From: Tetrahymena thermophila SB210
Taxonomy: Eukaryota; Ciliophora; Oligohymenophorea; Hymenostomatida; Tetrahymenidae
DNA length: 64,000 nt
Direction of reading: 5' to 3'
NCBI RefSeq assembly: GCF_000189635.1
Contig: NW_002476463.1
Location: 930,001 to 994,000 of the forward strand
In this document: in pieces, positions 1 through 11,944 of the stretch
Layout of the letters: every line of letters begins with the position of its first letter
Position numbering within the stretch: position 1 is the stretch's first letter
The notes under the pieces: model-generated
Databases searched by the model: none
Seen by the model: the letters and a program-made list of their open reading frames with translations, nothing else
Told to the model about the DNA's origin: nothing
Position numbers and translations under genes: made by a program

Positions 1-762
1 TTAAAAAGGCTCTATTGAATCATCAACCATGCATTTAAACGTGAGTACAAAATCAGTTATCATAAAGTTTATACTATAATCTATTGTACACTAAAAAAGT
101 CCTATTGCTATTCTGTCATTTGGCTTAATAGGGGAATTATCAATCACTAGAAATGACCCATTTTTAGAATTATTATCGTTTAAATACCACGATTGCTTTT
201 CTTTATTCCAGTAAAATGAAGCATGATTTGTACTTATCGAGCTTAGTTCATCGCTAATTACTATTTTGTTTGATAACTTTGATCTACCTACCTTTACTTC
301 TTCAGCTCCATCGCTCTCATAAATTTAATCTGGAAGATTCATTTTTTCTTATTATTATTAATCCTATTTCAATTTTAGTTGTATGCATTTTAGTATCTTT
401 GTTACATAAGTGCTATTATCAATAATTTCAGGATCTCCTAGATCATTATATTATTTTTAATCTAGTTTATCTGCTATATTTGACTATAAAACAGTAATTG
501 GCCTATGATAATCTTCTTCTTCTACGACTTAAGTCTGATTTTTTGTTACATTCAATACCTAATTTTCAGTAACAAACTCAATGTTTGCTTCAGAGTTATC
601 TTTAAAATCGAACACGTTGTTATAATCCTTTTTCTCTTATTTATCTGTATTTATAAAAACATTAGAGCTACAATTTTAGGATATAATCATGCTTTCCATT
701 ATATTCTATTAATTGGAACCCTAAAAGCTGAATGAATTCTCCATTTAAAAGGGTTGGCTCAT
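1..762 (-). CDS. FHA-domain protein, N-terminal part, runs off the window
   Basis: Read with TAA/TAG as Gln, one uninterrupted frame of 254 codons starts at the ATG at 762-760 (MSQPFQMENSF) and continues past position 1. Residues about 157-235 carry the forkhead-associated signature: G159-R160, then S177-T-N-H180-A, then N195-D196-x-x-S199-x-N201-G202-S203, followed by a PNDRIAIG turn. FHA domains bind phosphothreonine peptides and occur in kinases, DNA-damage and signalling proteins. The first 150 residues are polar, Asn/Gln/Glu-rich and probably disordered, with an acidic patch VVEEEDY. No intron is needed in this part. An ATG seven codons further in (MENSF) is an alternative start. What follows the FHA domain, for example a kinase domain, is outside the window. 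The gene is unrelated to the family to its right and is transcribed away from it. Confidence 0.85.
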
Positions 763-1001
763 TTTATTTTATCTATAATCCTTAAGTTTTCTTTAAAATG
801 TTGTCTATTTTTGATTAATTTAAATTTAGAAATGTATTAAGTAATTTTTAATAAAAACAATCAGAAATCTTATTCTTGATGTTCGATTTACAAAAATTGA
901 TTTTGGGTAGAAATCCAATTAAACAAACTTTTGCTTTTTTTCTTTCTTTCTATTCCAATTGAATATTATTTTTTAGCTAACTGTATTTGTTCTTCTAATA
1001 A

Positions 1002-1023
1002 AAAAGGTATATATATACCTTTT
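1002..1023. repeat. Perfect 22-base palindrome
   Basis: The sequence AAAAGGTATAT is followed directly by its reverse complement, giving a perfect palindrome with AAAAGG/CCTTTT arms. It lies about 240 bases upstream of the FHA-gene start. Function unknown; A+T-rich palindromes can arise by chance here. Confidence 0.7.
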
Positions 1024-1179
1024 ATTCATAGCAAGCATTCAATCTATCTATTTTATTATTACTTCACTTATCTGTATCCACAATTTTAGTTTTTATTTTG
1101 TATTAAAAATCACTTCTACTTTTTTAATTTTAATAAAAATTTAATTTCTACTTCTAAATTTACAGCACTGTAACATAAT

Positions 1180-1655
1180 TCATTAAATATTTCATTCTAT
1201 AACAGATTTAATCATTATAATTGTAATTTAATAAACACTAACCATCTTTTATCCATACAAACAATATTGTTAATATTATTAATTGCAGCATTTAATTCTA
1301 ATCTATTTATTACAACAAATTAATAAATCTTTATTTTTATTACTTTGAAATATTAGAACCAAAGAAAATGTATTTATTATATCAGTCATAGTAAATATAT
1401 TTCCATCATAATTGATTAAATATTTAATTCAATAACTGATTTAATGATTATAATTCTAATTTAATAAATACTAAGCATCTTATATCCATACAAACATACT
1501 CTTTAATATTATTAATTGCAGCAATTAATTCTAATCCATTTATTACAACAAATTAATAAATCTTTATTTTTATTACTTTGAAATATTAGAACGAAAGAAA
1601 ATGCATTTATTATATCAGTAATAGTAAATATCTTTCTATGAATGTTTGTTTATAA
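1180..1655. repeat. Two-copy tandem duplication, period about 233 bases
   Basis: The segment from about 1180 to 1410 recurs at about 1415-1655, with shared landmarks such as TATTACAACAAATTAATAAA at a 233-base offset. Roughly nine in ten bases agree. On the minus strand both copies give a short similar peptide (core CMD.R.LVFIKL), so this may be a decayed coding repeat, but each frame soon meets TGA. Confidence 0.65.
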
Positions 1656-2204
1656 ACTAAATAAAACACTTTAATTTTCATACAAATTCTAAATATTTAT
1701 TTCTTAAAAACAAAAACAATAAATACTAACTAAACTTATTTAACAATGATTTTAAAGCTAACTTTTTTATTAAATAAACTAATCAGTTTTTTGTTACAAA
1801 GTTGATAAAAATTGGCATGCATTTCTTTAAATGTGTTTAGATTTAAGTAAATTAAGATCTTTATTTTTATTTTCTACTAAAATTTTGGCTAAAAAATAAA
1901 AATAATTTTAGTAACGATTTAATAATAAAAAAAAATAAACTAATTAAAAAAATCAAATTTATCAATTTTAAAATAATTTATAATATCAAGTAAAGATAAG
2001 GGTTTGTATAAAAATATTATATTTTGAAGATATTTAACCTTATTTTATGTAAGAAAAATCATCTGAAATTATAAAAATCCTATCTATTTTTAAAACAAAA
2101 GAATTTAAAAATAGATCTAAACTAGTTAGATTTATACTAAAATTATTATTACAAATGATATTTAGGTGGTATAATTTTTTGATTTATTCTTTTATTTAAT
2201 AAAA

Positions 2205-2233
2205 TGGCTATTATAACTTAATTATAATAGCCA
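2205..2233. repeat. Perfect 12-bp stem hairpin
   Basis: TGGCTATTATAA (2205-2216) pairs exactly with TTATAATAGCCA (2222-2233) across a five-base loop. It is isolated in A+T-rich DNA with no adjacent gene end. No T-run marks it as a terminator. Confidence 0.7.
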
Positions 2234-2509
2234 AATGCAATTGCATCAATATTAAAATTTTTCTATATATTTATGATTTAATATAATAATCTTAAAATTA
2301 TAAATATATTTTTTATATTACTATGAAAAATAAAATAAATTTTATACTTAAGTAAGTAAATAATTATTTATGATAGTCAAGTTATGTTTTATATTTATTT
2401 TAATTAAAAATAATAAAAATAATGAATAAATAAATTAATTTTCTTTCAAAATTTTAACGTATATTTAAAATGATTAAAATTTATTATTAAAAACTACTCA
2501 GTCTCAATA

Positions 2510-2547
2510 GGAATTGGATTTAGAACCGCTTTGGTTACTATCCTTCC
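2510..2547. other. G+C-enriched stem-loop, possible small RNA or relic
   Basis: In DNA that is otherwise about 85% A+T, a 38-base segment folds as GGAA/TTCC, GGAT/ATCC, TTAG/ACT and AACC/GGTT around a GCTTT loop. The surrounding 90 bases (about 2495-2585) are also unusually G+C rich. It does not satisfy tRNA geometry and I see no intact C/D-box pair. A structured non-coding RNA is possible but unproven. Confidence 0.35.
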
Positions 2548-3844
2548 TTAAGGGCTAAATCTCTTCTTTCTATCAATAAAGCAAAATAATAAATAATTAT
2601 AAATAGAAATTATCTAAAAAAAACAAACTATGTAAAAATTATTTTTTAAGTTTTTTTAGATAATTTTTAGATCATATTAAAGTTTAATATTTTATTCTAA
2701 ATAAAAGTTATTTATTTTTCTATCAAGTAGTTTTAATTATATTTTTCGATAAATTTTAATTCTCAAAATATTTATGCTTTCACTATAAAAAGAATTTATT
2801 GATTAATTAAATATTTTAAATCATTTATCTATCTATTATTCTACTATTATATTGTATTTTTTCTAAAAGAAGAAATATTTAAAAATAAAATAATTTACTT
2901 TTTTAGGATATTTGTAAATACTTCAAAAAAATTTATTCATTGTAATAAGTTTGCAGTCCCAACCAATATCCTTTATATTGCATAGTTTATTAATTTTTTA
3001 AAAAATTTATATTAATTGTTGAAGATATAAAAATATTTAATCTATTTATTTAAAATTTAATTAAATAGGCATAAATAAATTCAATTATTTGATTCATGCA
3101 AGCTTTATATCTAAATAAAACATGCTTGCAATAAAAACTAATTTGATTAGATAATAATTAGAGATATTATAAAAATTTCCCTTAATAGAAAAAAAATCTA
3201 AAATAAAAATTATTATAATAAAATTTAAGAAAAGTAACAATTCGAATTATTTTTACATATTACTTACTAACTACCCATCTCTAGTTACTATTATATTTTT
3301 AAGTGATATTTTAAAATGCAATGTTAATATTACTCTAACTTTTTTGTGATATCTCTTAATAAAAGCAAATTTATAAATTGAAATAATTTATTTGTTCTTT
3401 TTATATACAAAAAATTACTGAAATTTCCATTAATTGCTATTCAATATTTTTGAAGAAATAAATAAATGACATAATAGATTAAAAAGTACAACAAATTAGA
3501 AGAAGTTACTATTTATTTTTTTATGAATTTACTTTAAATTTATTTTTATTAATATAAGTATAATAAAAATGATACATTTAAAGAAAGGTATTTAGTTTAA
3601 TTTTTATTTTTTAAGCATTTTTTTAATTCAATTTTATCTAATTTTAATTACACTATAAAATTTGTTTAAAACAAAAATAAAGTCTTTGTATCATAAAATA
3701 TTTTTCTGAAGATTAAATTAAAATAGTTTTTTGTTCTTTTGTTATTATTTTGTTCATAAAAAAGTTAAGACTATTAATAAAAATTATTTATATTTCACTT
3801 TTAAAATCAAGTTAAAATTCAAAAAGATTCAAACAAAATTTTCT

Positions 3845-4165
3845 CGAAATTGAAAAAAAAATAAAAAATAGATAAATTAAGATTTGCGATATATCGTTGT
3901 TTTAATTACGATTAAGAAAACTTTTATTTAATCTTTCTAAATTAGTTTGAGAAAAATCTTTCAAAAAAATAAAAAAGAATTTCATTAATGTTTGTGATAT
4001 CTTAATTGTTTTAATTATGATTGAGAAAAACCTTATTTAATCTTTCTAAATTAGTTTGAGAAAAATCTTTCAAAAAAATAAAAAAGAATTTCATTAATGT
4101 TTGTGATATCTTAATTGTTTTAATTATATTGAGAAAAACCTTATTTAATCTTTCTAAATTGGTTA
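3845..4165. repeat. Tandem repeat of about 109 bases in an alpha 5' flank
   Basis: Two nearly identical units (about 3951-4059 and 4060-4165) follow a third, more diverged one (about 3845-3948). Landmarks are TTTGTGATATC, TTTAATTATGATTGAG and ATTTAATCTTTCTAAATTAG. The same element recurs singly or doubled at about 10260-10480, 16690-16740, 17690-18200 and 35740-35930, always in alpha-type upstream DNA. Confidence 0.75.
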
Positions 4166-5053
4166 GAAAATCATTCAAAATATCTTAATAATCTATATAT
4201 TAATGAAATCTTGTTAAAATTGTGATTGCGAAGATAAATTTTGTTAAAATCTATTCTTACTTCCTTTTTTTGTGAAATAAAATCAAAGCTTAAATAAGCT
4301 TCCTTCATAAATATAAATAAAAATAAGTATATATTTAATGTTTGAGAATTATTTTAACAATTTTTAAATATTTGATTATTATATTTTAAATTATGATCAG
4401 ATAAAAAATTTAAAAGAATATTTGACTTTTTTGATTTAAAAAAAATAACATCGCTAATATTTTATTGTACAACACTATTTAACTTAATATTATTATAAAA
4501 ATACTATTAAAATGAATTTTAAGATTATATTTTTATAAGCAAGTAATTTGGAATATTTTAAAAAAGGTTCTACATTTATTGTTGAAGTTGAGTTTTAAAA
4601 ATGTGTTAGTTATTTTATTTTACTAGTTTTTCTTATTCAAAATATTAAAAATAGAAAATTCCTAAATCTCAAATTTATGATCAACATTGAAAAAAGAAGA
4701 GATATTAATACTACATTAAATTATGTAGTATTTAAATCATTATTATGAAATCTTCTTTGGAACCTAAAAATATAAAATAAATTCACCAAATTCTAATCTC
4801 CTAAACTAAGGATGATTTTAATAGATACATACTTTTAGATTCTATTATTACTCATTTGCCTAATTTAATAAATAATAGATAGATAGTATTTTTATAGAAA
4901 AAACTAATTAAATTTCTTTTATTTTTGCAAATTAAGTTTATCAATTACTGATTTACCTAACTAAAAATAGTATTTGCAATATTGAAAAAGGCAAATTTGA
5001 TTAATATGATAATCAATTTTTTATATAAAATATATAATTTATTTTAATAGCAA

Positions 5054-6343
5054 ATGGAAAATAATAGTGTTCCTATATTTTTTTATAATCAAAATAAAGA
5101 TCCAGACCCAGATCAAAAAACTCATTTCTTCGCGACATAAGCATAGACCCTATTGGTCGCTATACTAGTGACTGGACTGATGCAACTGTCAAATTATTTA
5201 GCTACTTATCTGATTATTTGCTGTCCTTTCTACTTTTTTTTGGTAGTAATTTAATACTATGTATTCTGGAAACCTAAAACAGATTTGACTATTGTTTTTA
5301 TTAGTTATAATTGCTTAATGTTTTTTATCTGCTGTCCTATCTTTTTTTGTTTATTTTTTTTATTCTTTCACCCTACAGCTTCTATTGAATTCTAAAAAGT
5401 AAATAGCTGTTAAATGGTTGGTTAGCTAAAAGACTGGATAGAATGGAATGAGAAATATTCTATTCTATATATTAACTTTGAATACAAAGGTCAATAATAT
5501 CTAGGTTAAGCATGTGCTTCAGATTAATTTTAAGGAAATACTTACAGTTCCATATGTCCTTACAAATTTTATAACAAATATGACTCATTATCGTAATTAA
5601 ATTATTTTATGCTTATGAAATTAATTTTTAATTAATTCTTAATTAAACAAACAGATGTGGAGCTGATAATACAAATAATACAGACGCAAATGATACTAGA
5701 CTATTACTTCAAGATTAATCAAATAATATAAGCATAAATCAAACTCATAGATTTTTAACTGCAGCAGCTATAGGTTTGCTTCATAGAAGTAATTTAGTTT
5801 AAATTCAATTAACATATATTGACTAAATTATTTTAAGAAAATAGTTGCACTAGAGATTATTTGTGGAGCTAAGTTAAAATTGCTAGTTGGTTGTGCTTAC
5901 CTAATAAATTTAACATTTCTTATTACATGGAACCACGACCTTGTTATGTCAATTTTTTTAAAGGTGAAGAAGCCATTTAAAATGGAATTGGGAGAGCTCC
6001 TATGAAAGATTAAAAAAATTTTCCATTAATTTCATATAATGAGCATGCTTATTACCCGAAAGCAGATCTAATTTGTTTGATAATATTTACTTACTATAAT
6101 TGGATTTTATCGTTTAATTTAATATTTTAATATACTTCTAATGCAATACTAAAAAAGCTTAGAATTTTTAAAATGAAAATCAATAAGAATATATAAAATA
6201 CAATTAGTAGAGCTGATTAAAATAATTAAGATTAAGCAGTTTAGTTGAATAATTTACCAAATTAAAATGAAATAATTTAATCCAAAGCCAATAAATAATT
6301 GTAAAAGATTGTTCCTATCAGTAATTAATAAGAATTTAATTGA
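5054..6343 (+). CDS. Alpha-subfamily four-pass membrane protein, shortened tail
   Basis: Exons are 5054-5592, 5655-5788 and 5838-6343 (1179 bases, 392 residues, closing in frame). Exon 1 gives MENNSVPIFFYNQNKD, two adjacent hydrophobic stretches (about 34-74, with ICCPFYFF), a third (about 88-108) ending in HPTAS, then NCQMVGQL-type and NFEYKGQQYLGQACAS motifs. Exon 2 begins CGAD. Exon 3 has KIASWLC, CYVNFFKGEEA, a fourth hydrophobic segment (LICLIIFTYYNWILSF) and a Gln/Asn-rich tail. Two things are odd. The linker at the end of exon 2 is a short Ala/Ile/Leu stretch instead of the poly-Gly of the other alpha genes. A TGA at 6341-6343 also ends the frame 34 codons before the position where related copies stop (6443-6445), and the intervening codons remain open and similar to relatives. 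It may be a recent nonsense mutation in the tail or simply a shorter isoform. Confidence 0.75.
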
Positions 6344-7549
6344 ATAAATTATGTTGAATAACAATGTTTTAATAACTTAAGAGATATTTAACGATCCGCT
6401 GGAATAGATTTTGGGTCAAAATAAAAAACTCATTTACTCGCTTGAATGAAGATTTATTAATTTTATATTATTGACTATTACTAATTTAGAAAATTTTTAA
6501 AATTAGAAAAGTAAATAAGAAGAATCTGTTTTTAATTACTTTTTTTTATCTTTTTGTTTGAAGTTCTAATAAATTATAAATTAATTGTTTTCAATAGTGT
6601 AAATTTTATTTTAGTTAATTTTTATTGTAAATATTTAAAAATCTTTAATCAATAAAATACTTCATAATATATTAAAAATATGTTTTATTTTTATGAATAA
6701 AATGTTTAAAGAACATTCTTTTTAAAAAAGAATGATTATTTTCTAAAATGTTGAAAAAAAATTTAATGTTTATCCTCAAAATATAAAAAATCTTACTGTT
6801 ATTTTAATTAATAAAGCAGAAATGATAACCCATATCTTAAAACAGGTACACTGTTGTTTTTTCAATTAAATTATAATTTATTTTAACCATTGTTTTTTTT
6901 TTAAAAAAATTTATATTAGATTTTAAATAACCTTACTAAATAATTCTGTAATATTATGAATCGATAATTAAATGTTTAGTAAGAATAAAATAAATAAACT
7001 TTTTAATACTTTTTAATTTTTTATTATGATTTATTTACAAGAACACATTTAAAATATTTGAAAAGAATAAACGAATTACCTAAGGTAAATATGTAGTATT
7101 TATTCATTTATTGAAATTATTTGAAGAATTTAATTTATTTTTTATTATTCAAGAATGTTTTTTCATTATTAGAAAAATTTATAATTTGAACTTCTTTAGT
7201 GAGTGAGTGAGTTGAATTTGCTTAGAGTAGCTAAAAATTTAGATAATCTAATCAGTTAAAAGTGATTAAATTCTTTTATTTAATCCCTCTTTCTTTATAT
7301 TTATCATCTCTAATAAATATAAATTTTTATAATTATCCAATATTATTTTTACTGTTGGTAAATGTACTTTTATTCAATTTCAACCTATTACATATTAACT
7401 GGTTGTATCAAAAGTGTTTAATGTGTGGTTGGTTTTAAAATTTTAGATTGATAGGTATACATTAATTAAAGCAGTACTTAATTAAATAAGTAATTAAACT
7501 AAAATAATTGGTTAATTTAAATAAAATTGCAAAAAATAATAATTTAATA
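6344..7549. other. Intergenic: lost tail codons, then beta 5' flank
   Basis: The first 100 bases are the former tail of the alpha gene, still in frame to a TGA at 6443-6445. The rest is A+T rich. From about 7080 it matches the DNA upstream of the gene at 11945, including a short GTGA tract at 7198-7213. No gene is seen. Confidence 0.6.
7198..7213 (+). repeat. GTGA microsatellite upstream of a beta gene
   Basis: A run of GAGT/GTGA units ends in GTTGAATTT about 340 bases before the beta gene start. The counterpart before the second beta gene (11591-11615) is longer and interrupted by one C. Confidence 0.7.
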
Positions 7550-9041
7550 ATGAATAAGGAGGAAATTGAGACTAATGAGGAGCTAGATAAGAAAAATGAA
7601 ATAGAATTTAGAGATGAAATTGAGCAAAAAGATGTTTCTCCTGTTGAAGTGAAAACAAAAAAACCTAATAAGAATTTTAGCTCCTTTTTGGTAATATAAT
7701 TATAATGCTTGCTTGTAGCAATTATCACTACTGGATTAATGTAATTATCAAATCATCTAGCTATCTACTTGATTTACTGCTGTCCGATGTATTTCTTAAT
7801 AGTTTTCATTTAATACGCTTGTTGTTGGTATGGAGAATACAAATTTTCATTCTTTTTTGACTTATGTAGCTTTGTTGTGTTTATAGTTTCTTTACCAGTG
7901 TTCTTTGGAATATTTTTTGGCTGTTTTCATCCTACCGCTTCTGTAGAATTAGTACAAGCTTAAAATTGCTAAATGATTGGCTAATTAAGTAACTTTATTG
8001 AGAACACAGAGAAATACTCAATACTCTATATCAACTTTGAATACGAAGGCTAAAAATACTTAGGATAAGCTTGCGCTTCTAATTTCCATGAATCTCATAT
8101 ATTTAATAAAATTCCTGCTTATTTATTTTATTCTAAATATGAGGGAATTAAGTAAGTTAGATCTTGTTTAAGCATACAATAAGTAATATTTCTTTTTATT
8201 AATTAGTTGTGGGCCAACAGATGGAAATAGAACAGATCCATAATATCCATATTCTAGATTTTTATCTTAAGATAATATTAATTAAATAGATGTAGAGGAC
8301 AAATAAAGATTTCTTGCTAGAATTTCAACAGCAGGTATTAAATTTATTCTTCTAATATTAATAATAAAATAAATATTATTTAAATTTTAAAAAGCTGGAT
8401 GCTCTAGAGATTACAAATGGAGCTAAGTAAAAATAGCTAGCTGGTTATGTTAGTCTAGAGGATATGATGTAGAAAAATTAATGGAACCTCAATCATGTTA
8501 TGTTAATTTTTATAAAGGAATAAAAGCAGTTGAAAGTGGTATATAAAGATCTCCAATGAGAGACTCAAGTAATTTCCCTCTTATAACATATTAGCCAAGC
8601 GCATACTTCCCTGTATCAGATTTAGTTTGCTTAATAGTATTTACTTATTATAGTTGGATACTATCTCTTAGTTGTATATTTCATCGCACAACTAAATGTA
8701 TTCTCAGAAAAATTAAATAAAGAAATAAGCAAGCAATACCAGATTTACAACAAAAATCTGATCCATAATCAGTTTAATAAATTTAACTTGAATAATAAAA
8801 TAAAGAAATATTAAATACAATACATTAGGAATAAATTAGCTTCAAAATGACAAACAATGTTGAAGATATCCAAGGATAATAATAATTATCAAACCCTATG
8901 ACTTAATATTAAAAAAGATATCATTTCTTATCTGATTTAAATTAAGTTCCAGTTTTACCAATAGGTTCAGATGGAAATAAAGATGATATTGTAAAAATTG
9001 CATAAAAAAAAGATAATTAATAGAAATACCCTTTACTTTGA
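7550..9041 (+). CDS. Beta-subfamily four-pass membrane protein
   Basis: Exons are 7550-8151, 8207-8334 and 8395-9041 (1377 bases, 458 residues). The N-terminus is a charged Glu/Lys-rich extension of about 50 residues (MNKEEIETNEELDKK), longer than in other subfamilies. Hydrophobic segments follow (LLVAIITTGLMQLSNHLAIY-type, then IYCCPMYFLIVF, then VFFGIFFGCFHPTAS). Conserved landmarks are NCQMIGQL, NFEYEGQKYLGQACAS, CGPTDGNRT (a possible N-glycosylation sequon), KIASWLC, SCYVNFYKG and LVCLIVFTYYSWIL. The exon 2 linker is short, with no Gly or Ser run. The tail is Gln-rich and ends YPLL. No lesion is visible, so it is probably functional. Confidence 0.85.
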
Positions 9042-9761
9042 GTATAAATATGTATATTTTTTTTTTATTTTATGTTTTATTACAAAAATTTATTACATTT
9101 TTATTACTATTCTTTAATACTTCATTTTATAAATCAAAATTAATTAAGCTTACTGTAATATTGGTGAATATTTAAATTATTATTTGTATCCTTAAAAATT
9201 AAAGAGATTTTGTAAAAAGAAAAAAAATTATTATTAATAATAAAACTCAAATAGTTAAATAAGAATAGAAAAACTACGCTATTTGCTAGAGATTAGTAAT
9301 CTTTCTATTTTGCTTTTACTAACTGCTTGAATTTGTTTTCTCATTTTCCTAAATTTCAGAGTTAAGTCACACTTATCAAAAATTATAATTTAAACTTATT
9401 CAATATAAAAAAGTTAAATTTATTTAAGATGATTGAAAAAATTAATTTGTTTAAAGGTTAAATGACTATAATTTTTTATCTTATCAGTTTTTGATTTTGA
9501 ATGATTAAAGATTAATATTAAATAAATTTAGTTTTTTTTTTTTGATATACATTATTAATTAACTTTTTTTCAATTTAGAGAAACTTTTTTAGTTTAATTA
9601 AAAAGAAATGTAAGAAGAGTTTAATGTGAGGATGATTAAAAATTTTAGTAAATAGAATATATCAATTAATTAGAAATATATAAAAAAAATGTTATTTTAA
9701 TTCAAAAAAAACTTTCATTTAATTAATATTAAAAAAATAAACAATAAAATAGAAAATAAAG
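9042..9761. other. Intergenic with a conserved beta-type 5' flank
   Basis: No gene is seen. From about 9247 to 9761 the sequence matches 14507-15017 upstream of another damaged beta copy (landmark TTTCTCATTTTCCTAAATTT), showing that the flank was duplicated with the gene. Confidence 0.6.
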
Positions 9762-10070
9762 ATGAACGAACTTAAGCAAAAATAACCTTAATCTTTTAAT
9801 TTTAAACAAAAACCTTATAAAAAATATCGCTTTCTTATAACCTAAATTTAGAGTTTCATTCTGTTTATAATAACTACTGGTTTGATTCAATTATCAAACC
9901 ATCTAGCTATATACCTAGTCTATTGTTGTCCTATGTATTTATTCATAGTCTTAGTTTAATACTTTATTTGTTGGAATCCTGATCATAAATTTTCATTATC
10001 TTTTGATATCTGCAGCTTTATTGTAAAAATAAAAGATATTTAATTACTTTTTTCTAAAAAAATACCATGA
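9762..10070 (+). pseudogene. Truncated beta exon 1 fragment
   Basis: The ATG opens MNELKQKQPQSF and then follows beta exon 1 through LITQIQSF, ITTGLIQLSNHLAIY, VYCCPMYLF and CWNPDHKFS. Similarity ends near 10024. Unrelated codons then run to TGA at 10068-10070, where alpha-type upstream DNA begins. The HPTAS half of exon 1 and exons 2-3 are absent. It is a rearrangement product of about 102 codons, not a working member. Confidence 0.8.
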
Positions 10071-10621
10071 ATTTGTTTAAACAAAAAATAAAAATCTTTG
10101 AATTAATAAATCTTTTTCTGAAGATTAAATTAAAATTTATTTTTTGTTACTATTTTGCTCATAAAAAAACATATTTTAGTGATAAAAATTATTTATACTT
10201 CATTTTTAAAATGAAATTAAAATTTATAAGCATTCAAATAAATTTTGCTCGTAATTGAAAAAAAGTAGATTGATTGAGAAAACTTTATTTAATCTTTCTA
10301 AATTAGTAAGAAAAAATTCTTTCAAAAAAATAAAATTTGATTACACTAAGATTTATGATATCTTTTAATTATGATTGAGAAAGATTAAATTAAATCATTC
10401 TAAATTAGTTTGAGAAAAATGTTTCAATTTATCTTAATAATCTAGACATTAATAAAATCTTGTTAAAGTTTAGATTGCCAAATTAATATTTTTAAATTAT
10501 ATTTTTATTTACTTTTTTTTGTTAAAATAAAATCAAAACTTAAATAAGTAATAGAAATAGAAATAAAAATACTTATATATATTTAATATTTGAGAATTAT
10601 TTAAAAAAAAATATTTTAATC
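10071..10621. other. Displaced alpha 5' flank
   Basis: This matches the DNA upstream of the alpha genes (GTTTAAACAAAAAATAAAA landmark, the GATATC/ATTGAGAAAG element at about 10350-10400, and TTTGAGAATTA near 10590). It is joined on the left to the broken beta exon and on the right to alpha coding sequence, with the alpha start codon lost. Confidence 0.65.
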
Positions 10622-11012
10622 TTTATAATTACTTAATGTTATTTATCTGCTGTCCTATCTTTTTAGCTGTTTTTTTTAATAATCTTCGAATGCAATACTA
10701 AAAAAGCTTAGAATTTTTTTAAAAAAAATCAATAAGAATAAAAAAAATACAATTAGTAAAGCTGATTAAAGTAATTAAGATTAAGCAGTTTAGTTAGAAT
10801 AATTTACCAAATAAAAATAAGCAAAATTAAAATGAAATAATTTAATCCAAAGCCTATAAATAATTTTAAAAGATTGTTCCTATTAGTAATTAATAAGAAT
10901 TTAATAAAGTAAATTATGTTGAATAACAATGTTTTAATAAATTAAGAGATATAACCACCCACTTACTGGAATAGATTTTGGGTCAAAATAAAAAACTCAA
11001 GTACTCGCTTGA
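10622..11012 (+). pseudogene. Alpha gene with large internal deletion
   Basis: A short piece of exon 1 (TATAATTACTTAATG, then the ATCTGCTGTCCTATC codons) is fused near 10680 to the tail-encoding end of exon 3 (AATGCAATACTAAAAAAGC onward). About a kilobase is missing: most of exon 1, exon 2 and the start of exon 3. The tail can be followed to the family's usual stop at 11010-11012. It lacks a start codon and all conserved domains. Confidence 0.8.
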
Positions 11013-11944
11013 AAGAAGATTTATTAATTTTATATTATTGATTATTACTAAATTAGAATATTTTTAAAATTAGAAAAGTAAATAAGAAGAAACTGTTTGC
11101 AATTACTTATTTTTATTCCTTTGTTTGTAGCTCTAATAAATTGTAAATTAATCGATTTCCATAATATGCATTTTATTTATTTTTGTTAACTTTTATTTAA
11201 AATTTAAAAAAATGTTTAATCAAAATAGTTCTTTATAATAGATGATAAATATGTTTTATTTTTATTTTTATTAATAAGATTTTGAATGAACTTTCTTGTT
11301 AAATAAGAATGTTTATTTTCTAAAATATTTAAAACAAATTTATAAACTATAAAAAATGTTTACCCTCAAAATATAAAAAAGCATACTGTTATTTGAATAA
11401 ATAAAGCAGAAATATTAACCCGAATATTAAAACACAAGTACATTTTTAGTGAAATAATTATTCGAGAATAACTAAAATATAAATCGCCATTAATTAAGGA
11501 AAACGTACAGTATATGATATTCATTGAAATTATTTTAAGAATTTAATTTATTTTATAATGATTAGTAAAATTAATAATTTGAACTTCTTCAGTGAGTGAG
11601 CGAGTGAGTGAGTTGAATTTACTAAGAATAAAAATATATATTCTAAGTAGTTATTAAATTTTTTGATTTAACCCCCTCTTTCTTTAAAATCATCATCTCT
11701 AGTAAATAAATTTTTTATAATCATTCAATACTATTTTTGCTTAAGGTAAATGCACTTTTATTCAATTAGGAGCTATTACTAATTAACTGATTGTATCAGA
11801 AGTGTTAAATGTGTGGTGGGTTTTAAATTTTTAGTTTAATATGTATACATTAATTAGAGCAGTACTTAATTAAAATAAGTAATTAAACTAAAATAATTGA
11901 TTAATTTAATTAAAAAATTGCAAAAAAATAATAATAATCAAAGA
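11013..11944. other. Intergenic with beta 5' flank
   Basis: A+T-rich DNA matching the region before 7550. It includes a GTGA tract at 11591-11615 and a conserved block from about 11740 to the start codon. No gene is seen. Confidence 0.6.
11591..11615 (+). repeat. GTGA/GAGT microsatellite upstream of a beta gene
   Basis: Six GAGT-type units with one GCGA interruption lie about 330 bases before the start at 11945. Copy number differs from the tract at 7198-7213, as expected of a slipping microsatellite. Confidence 0.7.

Larger units (their letters stand above)
763..5053. other. Long A+T-rich intergenic region between the FHA gene and the family array
   Basis: No convincing gene is visible on either strand. 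The stretch holds a 22-base palindrome (1002-1023), a roughly 233-base tandem duplication (about 1180-1655), two hairpins (2205-2233 and 2510-2547), and a 109-base tandem repeat (about 3845-4165). The part from about 3600 to 5053 is the conserved 5' flank shared by alpha-subfamily genes. Confidence 0.6.

Noticed and set aside
505..735. Plus-strand open frame of 76 codons near the left edge
   Set aside because: It lies antisense to the FHA gene, which explains the region with recognisable domain residues. The plus frame is low-complexity hydrophobic sequence.
7462..7728. Minus-strand open frame of 88 codons
   Set aside because: It is antisense to the charged N-terminal extension of the beta gene starting at 7550 and has no independent support.
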